The notes below the pieces were generated by a model. The model saw only the letters and a list, made by a program, of their open reading frames with translations. It was not told where the DNA came from and did not search any database. The translations under genes were made by a program, and so were the position numbers. From assembly GCA_020055645.1 (NCBI GenBank), contig CM034546.1:19592001-19656000 (forward strand): DNA of 64,000 bases. Reading direction: 5' to 3'. Below are positions 46,915-58,162 of the stretch, piece after piece (the stretch's first letter is position 1; every line of letters starts with the position of its first letter). The DNA comes from Tomocerus qinae. Taxonomy: Eukaryota > Arthropoda > Collembola > Entomobryomorpha > Tomoceridae.

Positions 46915-47690
46915 TACTGACTGACTTTTATCCAAAACTGCAAAAAAGTGATTTTTTATTGATTTTTATGGTTTGGCTGAAAGACAAGAAATACTAAGAA
47001 ACTGATGTTAGCGGCGAAGGAACGAAGTTTGAAATTGAGATAGACACGCGCCCAGAAATCATTAACACATAACGGAGCATTCTGAGATTCAATTCAAGTG
47101 AAACATTGGCAAATATTCCATTTTTAATTCAAGATTTTAATTTTCGGTAATAATTACTATAAAATACTACTAATTACCGCATACTTTACAGAAATGCAAC
47201 TCGATTGTTTTGAAAAATACTGCAAAATAAAATATGAAAATGAATGAACTAGTTGGCTACTCACGCAACACCCGTTAAATGAGACACTGAGAAACTAATA
47301 ACTATGGAAATTTTGTTGCTTCATGAATTGAGAAGCAGTAGTTCGAATAATGTTTCAAATAAGGATTTTCATGTAAACTAAAGGGCTGTGAACTGCTCTT
47401 TCAACAATTTATTACGAGCAAAAAGTATTCGTCTTCAAAGTCGTCCATTTTCATTTACGGATAAATTCATTAGGTACACTTATTCTGCAGAAGGCAAACA
47501 GCCCTTATTTCAGAATTGTTAAAACAGTAATTTTCAATCGTAGTAGTATTGCAGTTGAAATTATTTTGGCTTTATTAGATATCCTTTGCCTGAGGGTAGC
47601 ATAATATTTATTAGCCTTCTTCTACTTTCAATATTTTTGCTACAATTTCTATTTTAAAATATTTAACATATCAGGCATTTTTCTATCTTG
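46915..47690. other. Gene-free stretch upstream of zinc-finger gene A
   Basis: It contains the gene's putative promoter side but no clear TATA box. Nothing else recognised. Confidence 0.35.
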
Positions 47691-47935
47691 GAGTCATATT
47701 ATGATATTCATTAACAATTTTTGCACTGCACTTATCGCAATACATCAGAAGTTCGCCATGAACATTTAAATAATGTTCTTTGAGACTGTAGACATTTGCA
47801 TAGGAATTTGGACAAGTTTCACATATTTTAATCTTTTGTCAGTTAAATTGTGGCGTATAGTTGTGTTCAGGTTGGACGAAGAAATTTCGCTTGGAATCGA
47901 CCGTAATTCTAATTCAGAAAATACGCAAATTTTGA
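47691..47935 (-). pseudogene. Fragment of the zinc-finger gene (start of exon 6)
   Basis: On the minus strand it resembles the first two fingers of exon 6 and the exon's splice acceptor region (compare 44060-44290), with several disruptions. It is a third, older partial copy of the gene. Confidence 0.7.
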
Positions 47936-48193
47936 AAAGGTTAAAACCTAAGACATTTATATAAATGATCGCATCTGAATGTAGAAAAATAAAGTGTCAC
48001 ATTTTTCTTACTTTGATATTCATTCACTGAGCAAAAATATTTGTGCTGTCTCAAAGGTAGATTTATTTAGATGGTAGATCACATTGTGGTATACGGCTGC
48101 ATCATTTTCAATTCAACAAAATCGTTCCAGCAGTAATTTGATAGTAAATTTATTTGCTAAAAGTTAAAACACTTTGAGTACTAGTTGCTTTTT

Positions 48194-48600
48194 GGCTAAA
48201 CTGCAGTTATCCGGCCAGGTTTTCTATTGAACCCCTGAACCCCGAACCCCTAAACCCCGAACCCCTGAACCCCACTATAGTCACGTTATGAGCCACCCGT
48301 CACTATTTTCGCCTTTTTCTAACCTAACCTAATAAAAACGAATAAAATAAATGATTGGTTGTGTCAATTTTATTAGGTTAGGTCAAAAAAGAAACAAATA
48401 GTGACTTGTTTTGAAAATACTTGCTTCTTTTTTGACCTAACCTATTAAAATTGAAACAACCAAACATTTACTATATTCATTTTTATTAGGTTAGGTTAGA
48501 AAATGCGAAAATAGTGACGGGTGGTCCATAACGTGACTATAGTGGGGTTCAGGGTTCAGGGGTTCAATAGAAAACCTGGCCGGATAACTGCAGTTTAGCC
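48194..48600. mobile_element. Foldback element with 9-bp target duplication
   Basis: GGCTAAACTGCAGTTATCCG at the left and its inverse at the right, target duplication TTGCTTTTT at 48185-48193 and 48601-48609. Nearly the whole 407 bp can fold on itself: AACCCCTGAACCCC tracts outside, then CACTATAGTCACGTTATG, and TTAGGTTAGGT arms around the centre. The 9-bp duplication suggests a Mutator-type element. The same terminus starts at 63802. Confidence 0.88.
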
Positions 48601-48609
48601 TTGCTTTTT

Positions 48610-50444
48610 TGTCGTATGTACAATTAATTTTATTCCCAGATCCCACATATTAACTCCAGTTCCTGTTTACAGAATGGTCAGTCACCATTGGTGACTTACA
48701 AAAATAAAAAAAAACAAGAATATTAAAATTTATTATGTATTTTGGTTAATAATTATTACATGAGATTATAATAGTATCACCATCTCATCCTCCAAGTTTG
48801 TCTATAAATTGATGATTATGATTCTATCATTCAGTCAAAAGTAGATTGTCTCCAAAATCTTGCATATATATTTCCTGTTCTCAATAATAAATACAGTAAA
48901 CAGCTATAATTTTAAATTTATTTACCCGGTATTGAACAAGGGTGGGTCAGAACAGCCAGTTCGACGAGATGTTAGTCGACAGGTAATAGTAGCAGTAGCA
49001 ATCTTCTCGTTCTTCTACTCCCCCAAACGTACCATTTAAAAACTAAAAGCATATTATTTCTTATTTAACTGAAAGTTTAAACCTCTCTGCTTTGCAATTC
49101 TTTTGGCCATCCTATAGGATTATCACTACGTGTTTTATCTATTGATGTCACCCATTTGCAAAAATAAGGTGTGTTTCAGTCACGCCATTTTTCTACAGGG
49201 TGTCCCAATTTTCTCCAAATGGTTTTATCTTTCCAGTAGTGTATTGAAGGAATGTAGACAATAAAGTCCAGTTGTAAGTATACTTTTCTCAGTTTGGTGA
49301 AATTAAAAGTATTGTCTACATTTAGTCAACCTTTAACATTTAGTTCGACTCTGTGATGCGGATCAAAATCAAAATTTATAAATCATTTTTGTGGACATGC
49401 CAATTAAAATTATTATTACGAGAAAGCTGATGCCATTTTTAAAACGTAGAATACTTGCAAATTCACTTCATAAAAATGAACTTTGGTGTTCATTAATTAA
49501 TAATAATTCGAAGTTAAGCAGCAAACTAAATTTTGTAAACTGGAATTTTAAAGTATTTGGGATATTTATAAAAGTGTGTTCCTTCTATCCCAACTTCGTA
49601 TATTTAAAAAGCTATATCTGCCACAAAGTAGATAAAAATGGCAAGTATAACGTATATGATGTGTATGTTATTTAGAATGTACGGCCTTAATACAAAGTGA
49701 TAGTACTTGGGAGCAGGCCCCTTTACGGACCCATCGCTACCTTCCTCAACATTGACATCAAACACGTATACAGAACTGAGTTTCGGAGGGGGATAAGGGC
49801 TAAGACTTCCAATACAAATTCTAACTATATATATTCGCGCGTAGCGCGAAAATTTTTGTCATTTTTTAACGAAAATTAGTCAAAAATGGCCTACAAATGG
49901 CAAATAATTGCGCGGAGCGTGAAAATTTTTGCTATTTTGAGAAAAAAATTCCCCTTTTCTTGGATTTCGAGGGGGGCTTCAGCCCGTAAAGCCCATCCCT
50001 CTGATTGACATTGTTGTTTATCAATGCCCGAGAAGCCTAAGGCTGTCATTGTGAGTCATTGTTGTGGGACTTTTATGGAAGTCCACGAATTCAACAAAGA
50101 CCTACGCAATCCAAACTACTTTCACGAGGATCGAGGTATCCCCCCTTGCCAATAGTTGATTCGTACTTAACATGTGTCTACCTCACATTTACAACTCCAG
50201 CACTCGCCTTAAACAGCTCCCTGTCCTTTTACAGAGCCAAACCTCGAATTATCAGTAGAATCCCACATTGAATAAATAGTCAGTCAAAACTGTGTGCGCC
50301 ACCAGGCCAATATGGCTTGGCATGCATGCAGGTATAAAGAATTGAGGTTCGGAGTTCTGCATGGGAAGGTTGAAATCAGTATTATATTATTATTGGCTGT
50401 ATTCAATTGTATGCATATCAATAATATTTGCATTTATTCATTAT
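48610..50444. other. Gene-free stretch
   Basis: A 94-codon frame at 49391-49675 is lysine-rich without a domain and is not credible. At 49690-50000 there is a GC-richer segment with GCGCGTAGCGCGAAAATTTT and GCGCGGAGCGTGAAAATTTT phrases, which looks like a decayed MITE related to 33934-34107. Confidence 0.35.
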
Positions 50445-50689
50445 TTAACCCTTAAATGCGCAACTATCCCGACGATCTGTATCACGTAGCTTCTCCATGT
50501 GTGGAGAGTCGTCTCATTGGCTTAATTTTCGCACATTTTTGATATGCGACTCTATATGTTTCTTCTGGCTAGTGGTCAGGTACAAACGGCATAATGATTT
50601 AATGGCCCAATTGGCAAAGTGACATAATGGTACAAATGGCATAATACCATGATGACACCAATGTCGTAATGACATGATGGCACAAATGG

Positions 50690-50815
50690 CATAATTACAT
50701 GTTGGTATAAATGGCATAATTACATATTGGTATAAATGGCATAATTACATATTGGTATAAATGGCATAATTACATATTGGTATAAATGGCATAATTACAT
50801 ATTGGCATAAATGGT
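50690..50815. repeat. 25-bp tandem repeat inside the piggyBac-like element
   Basis: Unit begins ATTGGTATAAATGGCATAAT; about five near-perfect copies, preceded by some 110 bp of diverged units (ATGGCATAAT / TGACATAATGG). Confidence 0.9.
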
Positions 50816-50959
50816 ATGACATAAATAAATACCCTAATAAGCATCTTTTAGTTACATATGTAATATTCTTTATATTTGTAAAATATCTATAAAATAAGCA
50901 TTATATGTATAAAATAGCCACCATGTGTATAAAATAGCCACTTTATTGTTATTGACCCA

Positions 50960-51127
50960 ATGTATGTAGACCCCATTGTTGTAGATCCAATTGCTGTAGA
51001 CCCAAATGTTGCTGACCCAATTATTGTAGATCCAATTGTTGCTGACCCAAATTCAGACCCAAATGTTAATCCAAATCGTAATGTCGACCCAATTGTTAAT
51101 GCTAATGATATTGAATATTTTTACTGA
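50960..51127 (+). CDS. Short frame with a DPxxxV-type peptide repeat
   Basis: Fifty-five codons reading MYVDPIVVDPIAVDPNVADP and onward, with about eight six-residue repeats, ending NANDIEYFY. Codons vary at third positions among repeats (GACCCA, GATCCA). It lies in the piggyBac-like element and resembles the peptide repeat at 34745-34920. It may be a relic of a longer low-complexity protein. Expression is unproven. Confidence 0.3.
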   Translation: MYVDPIVVDPIAVDPNVADPIIVDPIVADPNSDPNVNPNRNVDPIVNANDIEYFY

Positions 51128-51604
51128 TTTTTGTAGTCTAAGTTGACAAAGAAAGATGTAGAAAATGAATTCTGCCTATATTATATCAAATTATTGCAGC
51201 ATTATTTACTTTTCATCAATTCCATGAGTGCCAAGTACTTGTAATGTAGGATATACCATATTTCCGTTTATGTCATCCTAATGTAGCCAATTTGTCCACT
51301 GGCCACTGGCATAAGTGTCCCTTCATTCACTATCACGTAGCATCTCCACCTATGGCGTAGCATATACCTCCTCCATTCATGGAGAAGCTACGTTTGAGTG
51401 GAATAAACTGCCACTTTCTTGGGTTCTTTTATTTTTTGTGCATCCTTAAAAGCCTCCAAACACTTTCAATTTAAAAATGTAAGCACAGAGATGCATTTGT
51501 GACAAATACAAAAAATCCCAAGGTTATACGGCCAACCCGTACAAAGCTAAGGTAAACAACTCAAAACCTCCATGGATGGAGGATGTTACGCATTTAAGGG
51601 TTAA

Positions 51605-52440
51605 AGCTGGTTGTGTTAACTATATATTGAGCTTTAAAGAAACGTTTAATTGCAGAAGGTCGTTGATAATTTTTGTAGAGAGCTGTTATCTGTATTACGC
51701 AAATACAGGGTTTCGATGAATACAAGAATGTAAAGGAATAGTGAATTGATGGAATAATTAATTAAATAAAAGTTGATACCTCTCATACAATCAGGCAAAC
51801 TTTAACGATTTCTGATCAACCAAAAAAGGAAATTATACAGATTCAGCATGAAGTGATGCGTATAGTTTTGTGAGGCTTGTACTAAATGTCTGGCTATAAC
51901 GTCACGTCATTTAAAAGACTGCCCCTGAAAAAATAATAGAAATAAATCAAAACAATAACGGAAATGTAAAATTACGGAAGTCATCGAATAAATATCTGGA
52001 CTAAAATAAAACAAATCTAATAACTATTCTATTGCATGGTAACAAGTTTGGCTAGTTGTGCAACCTAAAAATGATTTTATCCAAATCCAGGATATCAATA
52101 TAAGAAATAATTCTAGGGCGTTTAGGCATCTCCCAATAATTTTTTATTAAAATTCGTCCTCTACATGGTCACTCCAATAAGAAAATGGAAAGCATCTGAA
52201 TCCTAGGGGTCTTGTCATTTTCCAAAAATAAGTTTGGAAATCTCATTATGAAAAAGAAAAAAATGAGCTTAATATCACTATCACTTGATATAACGATAGG
52301 AGAAAATATTTTCATAAGACAGGCCTTGCCTTCAGGATGATTTCATAATCATATTTATTAAAAAATGGATACATCCCGTTGATTGGAAATAATTCCTACC
52401 GTAGCAGGTTATATTTGAGAATTGTCCAATTTAGCATAAC
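51605..52440. other. Gene-free stretch upstream of the CARD/NB-ARC gene
   Basis: No coding or repeat structure recognised. Confidence 0.35.
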
Positions 52441-52462
52441 AAGTCATTTTAAACACCAAAAA

Positions 52463-52470
52463 TATAAAAA
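52463..52470 (+). promoter_or_regulatory. TATA box of the CARD/NB-ARC gene
   Basis: TATAAAAA about 85 bp upstream of the ATG at 52554. This leaves room for a leader of 50-60 nt. Confidence 0.5.
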
Positions 52471-52553
52471 GCCTGTAGTAATGAAACATTGGATTAACCA
52501 GCATTTAGGGCATAGTTGAATTGTTTGATTTTCATCAACGCCGGATAAGCAAA

Positions 52554-55500
52554 ATGGCTGAAGACATTATTAATAACTTTGTTTTTCTTGTAAAAAACTT
52601 AACAAGTATAAATTTGGTGTTAATTCATTGTGTCGAACACAAGATCATCACAATTGATGATAAGGATAGGATTGTAAGCAAAATTTGTTATTTATACATT
52701 AATTAATTAATTAACTGCAGTTTATCTTACAAACTATTAATTATGCAATTTTATTGTAACTATAGATGGCGGGTGAAACATCATTAGATAAAAATGATCG
52801 ATTTTTTCAAAATATACTGAAGAAAAACTGGAAAGACATTAAAATGAAAATCGTTAAAATTTTACGAGAGACGTCAAATGAACATTGTGCTGACAAAATA
52901 GAAGGCAAGGAAACTCATCCTAATATGCAAACGTTTTTGCAAGTGCAGTCAGTTGATTCAAGTCATCAGATGTCGAATTCCGAAGAACGTAAAACTTTTA
53001 AAGTTCTTGACTCTCAATGGTGGCCAGAGAAAAAGAAACTTCCAAAGGCGTTTCTAGAAAGGAAACAAGACGACAAAAAATTGATAGTTATTTTAAAAGA
53101 GTATTTAACGAACAGTAAAAACAAAACGACTGTAATCAACCAAGGAGCCGCCGTTTCCGGGATGGGAGGCGTTGGAAAAACGACTATTGCAAAGTGGTTT
53201 GCTTTGAACAGTCGGGATTTTTACGACCATACTATTTGGATAGACTGTGGCGAGGAAAATTTATTGACTTCATTTATCGATTTGGCTGAAGAATTAAAAA
53301 TTGATTCTACTCTTCGACTCAATACTTTATCGAAAAAATGTTTTTCTAAATTGGAGAAAGCCAAATGTCTTTTTATTTTCGACAACGCGGAATGTTATCT
53401 AGGGAACCAGGGAATACGAGAAGTTCTTCCAAACCATGAAAACTTCCACACCATAATCACATCAAGGACTAAAGAGTGGGGAAATGAGTCAGGAGACGGA
53501 GAAATTCCACAGATGCACCTCGATGCATTTGCTACTAAAGATAGCGTCGAATTCTTGACAAAGAACTTGAATGATAAACGTTCTACAAAATCTCAGTTGG
53601 AAACATTGAGTAAAAAGCTTGGAAATCTTCCGTTGGCTTTGCAAATCGCAGTTGCGACAATAAACAAGCGGAATCTATCTATAAGCGAGTACATAGAAAG
53701 GATTAAAACAACTGATCAGATCATCAATGTAAACTTTGATGACTATGAAAAGACGATCAATAAAACAATGAAAATATCTCTGGATATCATCAAAAATCTT
53801 GAAGAGGATCCCAAGCAAACAGCCCACAAAATTCTGCTAATTTTAGGTTACATTAAACCTGATTTTGTTAACATCAAATTAATTGAATTGGTCGAAGGAT
53901 TAACACCAATTGAAACAAGGGTAGCAATTGAATTGCTTGAGAAATACTCTTTGGTGACAATACATTTAAATCAGCGTACTAAAAAAACAGAATCATGTAG
54001 CATTCATCGACTGCTGCAGCAAGTAATTCGCCACAATAACAAAGACAATGAACAAGTCACCTTAAAAAAGATTTTAAGCGTTGAAGGATTTTTAGGCTAC
54101 AAATTACTTCCCTATTTGCATGCTGATAAGGAAATACAAAATCTGTTCCCCAAAGTAAAAGCCCAGTTGATTGATTACAAGAATTTGGAAACAGTTCTGC
54201 AAAAAAGAGAATTCAAGGAGGCACTTGAAATATCCCGAATGATTAAAAACACCTTGAACACTCCGATGGCTGATTACAACTACGCAGTGTGTTTAGAAAA
54301 GATGGACGAATTGACTGAAGCTCAATCTGTACTACAGGCGATTCTCAATCATTTTCTAAAAGAGGAGAATAAGTCAAACAAAATAGAATATTTTTCGTTT
54401 GCTCAACAACTCAAAGTGTTACAAGATAGAATTGATGATAACGTTAACGAAGATGGACTGTGGGATTTAAAAATAAAAATCGAACCTGATTTAGTTAAAG
54501 GTTTGTTGTTCCTGGTTTATAGCAGGCTTGGATTGAATGATGCAGCCCATGTCATTATAAACGAAGATCAGCAGCTAATAACCTGCTATATTTCTCAGTC
54601 CTTGGATTATGTGATTAAATACTTGAAAAGTTCTTCAAGTTGCAACTACAAATTGCAATGTGAAAACAAATTCATTTTCCTAAAACTTGGAAACAATTTT
54701 GGGAAGGAAATTGACCTCTACGATTGCAGTCTTGGTGAAGTTTTACCGAGTAATTTAGACTACTTAAATTATGACTATGCCAACTTTCTGTTTCGGGAAC
54801 CTTTTGAAATCGGTAACCTAAAGAGTCTTTCATATAAGTGCAATACTTCAAATCCATTAGGTATTACAGGCACATTCTTTGGCTTTTGTAACGACATTAT
54901 TTTAGTGAACTGTGTGGTGAATCTCACAGAAGGACCCAGATCAACTCCAATTGAAATTAATTTAGAAAAAATTAAGTTTATGCGAGGCGAAGAAGAAGTT
55001 AAAAACTGTTGTCTTAACGATTGGATTGATTTCCAGAAAACAAAGATTTTGAATCTCGAAGGCAGCAATATGTCCATGAAATTGGACAAGTCACTCAGCA
55101 TAAACAAAATCTTCCTTGATGGATTTAACGGTTTGGATTGGAATGATTTCAACTGCACAGTCAAGGAGATGTCTATTTATAATACAATTGTCCCAATAGT
55201 TGACCAAAATATTGAATTGAGGGTAGATTTTCTTTGCCTGTCCAAATGCTCTGTTCACCTGAAGTCACTTTTCTTTCTAACACAGAGTGTAAAAGACATT
55301 GTGCTTGAAAAAGCCACAATTGAAATTGATGAGGTTAACAATGAAAAGAAATTCAGAATCTGCGCAGCAGAAGTGGAATTGCAATATGTTAAAATTACTC
55401 AGGACCCTGTTGAAGTGACGGAAATCCTCCTCAACGACATTCTGGATTTGACACAAATAAAAAGTTTGCTATTGTGGGATAAGAAAGGTACAAAGATGAC

Positions 55501-56932
55501 TTTCGACATGAGCCAACAGTTTTCCCTTGATGAATTAAACTTGAAAAGAATCAATTTAATAAATTTTGATAAATCAACCAGTAGCGTCAAAGATCTTACT
55601 TTATGGAATTATGACGTTTTTGATGTATCGAGTACTCAGTTTAGAGTAACGGAGTCTTTGAATGTTAACAATTCTCACCTTAATGTAACCTCCCTTGACA
55701 ATCTTTTAAAAGCTACAAACAAAGTGACCCTTGACGAAACGTCAATTCATTTGGATTGTGATCTCGGCAAAAATAATGCTGCTGCCAAATCCCATTATCT
55801 TAACGGCCAAATAAAAGAAGTCGAAGTGGAAAATATCACTTTCTTTAAAGATGGGAAAGAAATTGAGAAATTCCTAGTTAACGATTTCATCAACATCTCT
55901 GACTTGAATAGTTTGGTTTTAGTTTCAAAGAATGGGGAAAGTGGTCGCATGTTATTGGATATGAAAAACATTTCACTGTCACTTGACACTCTTGAATTGC
56001 ACAATATCGAACTCCTCAATTGGGATAAAGGTGAGGGACACGTTAATGAAATGATTTTATTTGGCATTCCGTTTTTGAATAAGAACAATATACAAATTAA
56101 TTACTTGTCCATTGAAGATGCTTCCATTAAACTTTCTTGCCTACCAAAAACGATCCAACGACTTGATTTGAATGAGGGTAGCGTTGTAATTTGCAATGCC
56201 CAAATCCCGAATAGTTTGAATGGTCTTTGTTTCTACTGCAATCCTTCTAACTTGAAATATTTCTCTGGCTGTGCTAACTTGACCAAACTTTTCCTCGGAT
56301 ATTCACATGATTACGAATTACGCGAGAGTTCAGATGAAGACAGCAGCAGCAGTGGTGGTGACTTAAGTTCATTTGATGACGAAAGTTTAAATGAAGACGA
56401 AATTTCCAATGAAGAGAAAAACTCAGATGAAGAAGAAATTTTGGATGAAGAGGAAAACTCAGATGATGAATACGAGGATGTCAACGAAAACAATTTACTT
56501 TTAAATTTTAAGTGGCTTCCAAAATCTATCAAAGCAATAAAATTAAATTGGAAGCACAAATCTTCCCCTCCTCTCTCTCCACTGACTCTCTCACACATAT
56601 ACAACTGGCGACAGAAAGTGGAAACAGTAATAATTCGAAACTTTCTTTTGTCGCAGGTTAAAGCTGCCCTAGATGTACTACAACCGTCAAATGTAATATT
56701 TGCAGGATATCCTATAAGATTAACAAACACCGAACTAGATATAGTTACTGCGTTAATCAAGTCGAATAAATCGTTAGCTATTGGTAAGTTTGTATGGGAA
56801 AGTGATGAGCAATTTAAAAATTGTCCACTTGCCAAATTCGTTGACGAAAAAGGAGAGTATTACGTCATTGAAAATCAAAGGGGAATTGTGGTGAAGGAAA
56901 TAGAATTCACAGATATGACACACCTATTCTAA
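52554..56932 (+). CDS. CARD-NB-ARC (Apaf-1/NLR-like) protein with novel C-terminal repeats
   Basis: Exon 1 52554-52673 and exon 2 52766-56932 join in phase (1428 residues) across a 92-bp GT-AG intron. Residues 1-87 look like a CARD: MAEDIINNFVFLVKN, LIHCVEHKIITIDDKDRI, then FFQNILKKNWKDIKMKIVKI and ETSNEHCADKIE. NB-ARC features: P-loop GMGGVGKTT (about 171), Walker B CLFIFDNAE (about 240), sensor ITSRTKEW (about 272), GNLPLALQ (about 326) and a winged-helix end CSIHRLLQQVIR (about 452), where STAND proteins have MHD. A helical stretch with a TPR-like unit follows (AVCLEKMDELTEAQSVLQAI). Residues about 690-1200 are Leu/Asn/Asp-rich with three tandem repeats of about 140 residues (767-902, 903-1053, 1054-1191), then an acidic Ser/Glu/Asp linker (about 1227-1285). 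There are no WD40 repeats. The family is a cytosolic signal-dependent oligomerising ATPase; an immune or apoptotic role is inferred. It appears intact. Confidence 0.85.
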
Positions 56933-57010
56933 AGAAAATTTCTACTTCCGTAATTTATAGTTACAAATAAGAAATTAATTCAATATTGACTCTTAAGTAT
57001 AATCTGTCTA

Positions 57011-57150
57011 AAATATGGTTGCGGGTGGGGTTTTTTATGAGTTGGGTTTATTTGGGAACTTAAACTAATTATATGTGGGTTATTGTTTCTCTATTATAAA
57101 ACTAATAATGTGCACTAAGCCATCTAGATATAAGTAATTTACTAATATAC
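57011..57150. mobile_element. Decayed hAT fragment related to 12138-12928
   Basis: GGTTGCGGGTGGGGTTTTTT, then GAGTTGGGTTTATTTGGG and ATCTAGATATAAGTAA echo the left arm of the 12138 element. No right end. Confidence 0.5.
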
Positions 57151-57159
57151 CAATACCAA

Positions 57160-57430
57160 ATTTTCGCAATTAACGATTTAATGTTCAATGATGTTGATTG
57201 GATATTTGCTCATGCCTATTTTCAGAACTATTTTAGGTTGGGGGATTACTTCTTATGAATGTAAACAGATTTCATCGAAATAAATATCACCGGAAGAAAG
57301 CCAAATCATCAAATCACTCTGCCTGAAGGTAAATAAGTTATCAATAAAATATGTTCCACCACAAAATATTTCCAGCTTGTTAACCGTGAAGTCTGTAGAT
57401 TTAATTATGACTGTATAAATGGTTGAATAA
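57160..57430 (+). pseudogene. Fragment of family 2 receptor exon 2 (3' part)
   Basis: Matches the C-terminal part of family 2 (TTCGCAATTAACGATTTAAT; GATTTCATCG; CCAGCTTGTTAACCGTGAAG; end ATTATGACTGTATAAATGG with AATAAA after it). Internal deletions and frame breaks are numerous. Its 3' flank (57430-58010) resembles the flank of receptors 2B and 2C. Confidence 0.75.
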
Positions 57431-58014
57431 ATAATATATCTTAATATCCTAATATTCTTCTGAAAATATCTGCGTTATTTTAGTCAAGCAACAAAACTAC
57501 ACATTTTAAAATAAAACATATTTTTTAATAAATAATAAAATTCAAGATACTTAAAAGAAAGGCTATTGTTACATACCACGACCTACCCTGTGAATGGAAG
57601 AAAAGAGTCCATAATTTAGTATAGAAACTTGCGAAGAAGATACAGATACTTTCACCACTCAGCTATACTAGGTTCCCACCCTAATATAAACAAAACAATT
57701 TCGCACACAACGATATTACTTACTACTATACTAACTAGCCCCACTATAAAATGCCTTTCTAACAGCAGTCCTCCTCATATTGGAAAGTATGGGTCCCAGT
57801 CATAAGCTTGATATAAAATTTGTTTGGCTTAAGGTGTAGCTTCTCTAAATTTTCTATTATTTATTACGTATTTAAAAACTTGTGTGACAAGCAAAACAAT
57901 AAGCCAGATCTTACTTACATGTACAATAAATATTATATTTTGAATTGATAAATGTATTCTACATGCTACATCATATAGGAACAAAAGGAAGTACACATAA
58001 AAGTAATTTCTTTT

Positions 58015-58162
58015 ATGACAAATATGAAATCTTTTAAGACAAACTTAACTTTCATAGGTTTATGTTCCATCTGAATGAACACCTTCTTCGTGTCGTTTCA
58101 ACCTGTTACTGTATAAAAATTTCTTGCTACATTTTTTGCATGGAAAAGGTCAAACTCCATTG
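58015..58162 (-). pseudogene. Fragment of the zinc-finger gene's last exon
   Basis: On the minus strand it carries the last finger region (compare 43130-43250): KCSKKF-type sequence and the CATTCAGATGGAA phrase. It is joined directly to a receptor exon 1 fragment at about 58163. Confidence 0.7.

Larger units (their letters stand above)
50449..51600. mobile_element. piggyBac-like non-autonomous element
   Basis: CCCTTAAATGCG at the left and CGCATTTAAGGG at the right, each bounded by TTAA (50445-50448, 51601-51604), the piggyBac target site. CACGTAGC(T/A)TCTCCA phrases lie subterminally on both sides in inverse arrangement. The interior has a 25-bp tandem repeat and a peptide-repeat frame instead of a transposase. 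Confidence 0.85.

Noticed and set aside
48300-48500. Telomeric TTAGG repeat
   Set aside because: Only two consecutive units, located in arms of a foldback transposon; not a telomere array.
49391-49675. 94-codon frame as a gene
   Set aside because: No start context, no domain, AT-driven composition and no partner exons.
56311-56835. 174-codon minus-strand frame, serine-rich
   Set aside because: Antisense of the acidic linker and C terminus of the NB-ARC gene. Other minus frames at 54672-56088 are shadows too.
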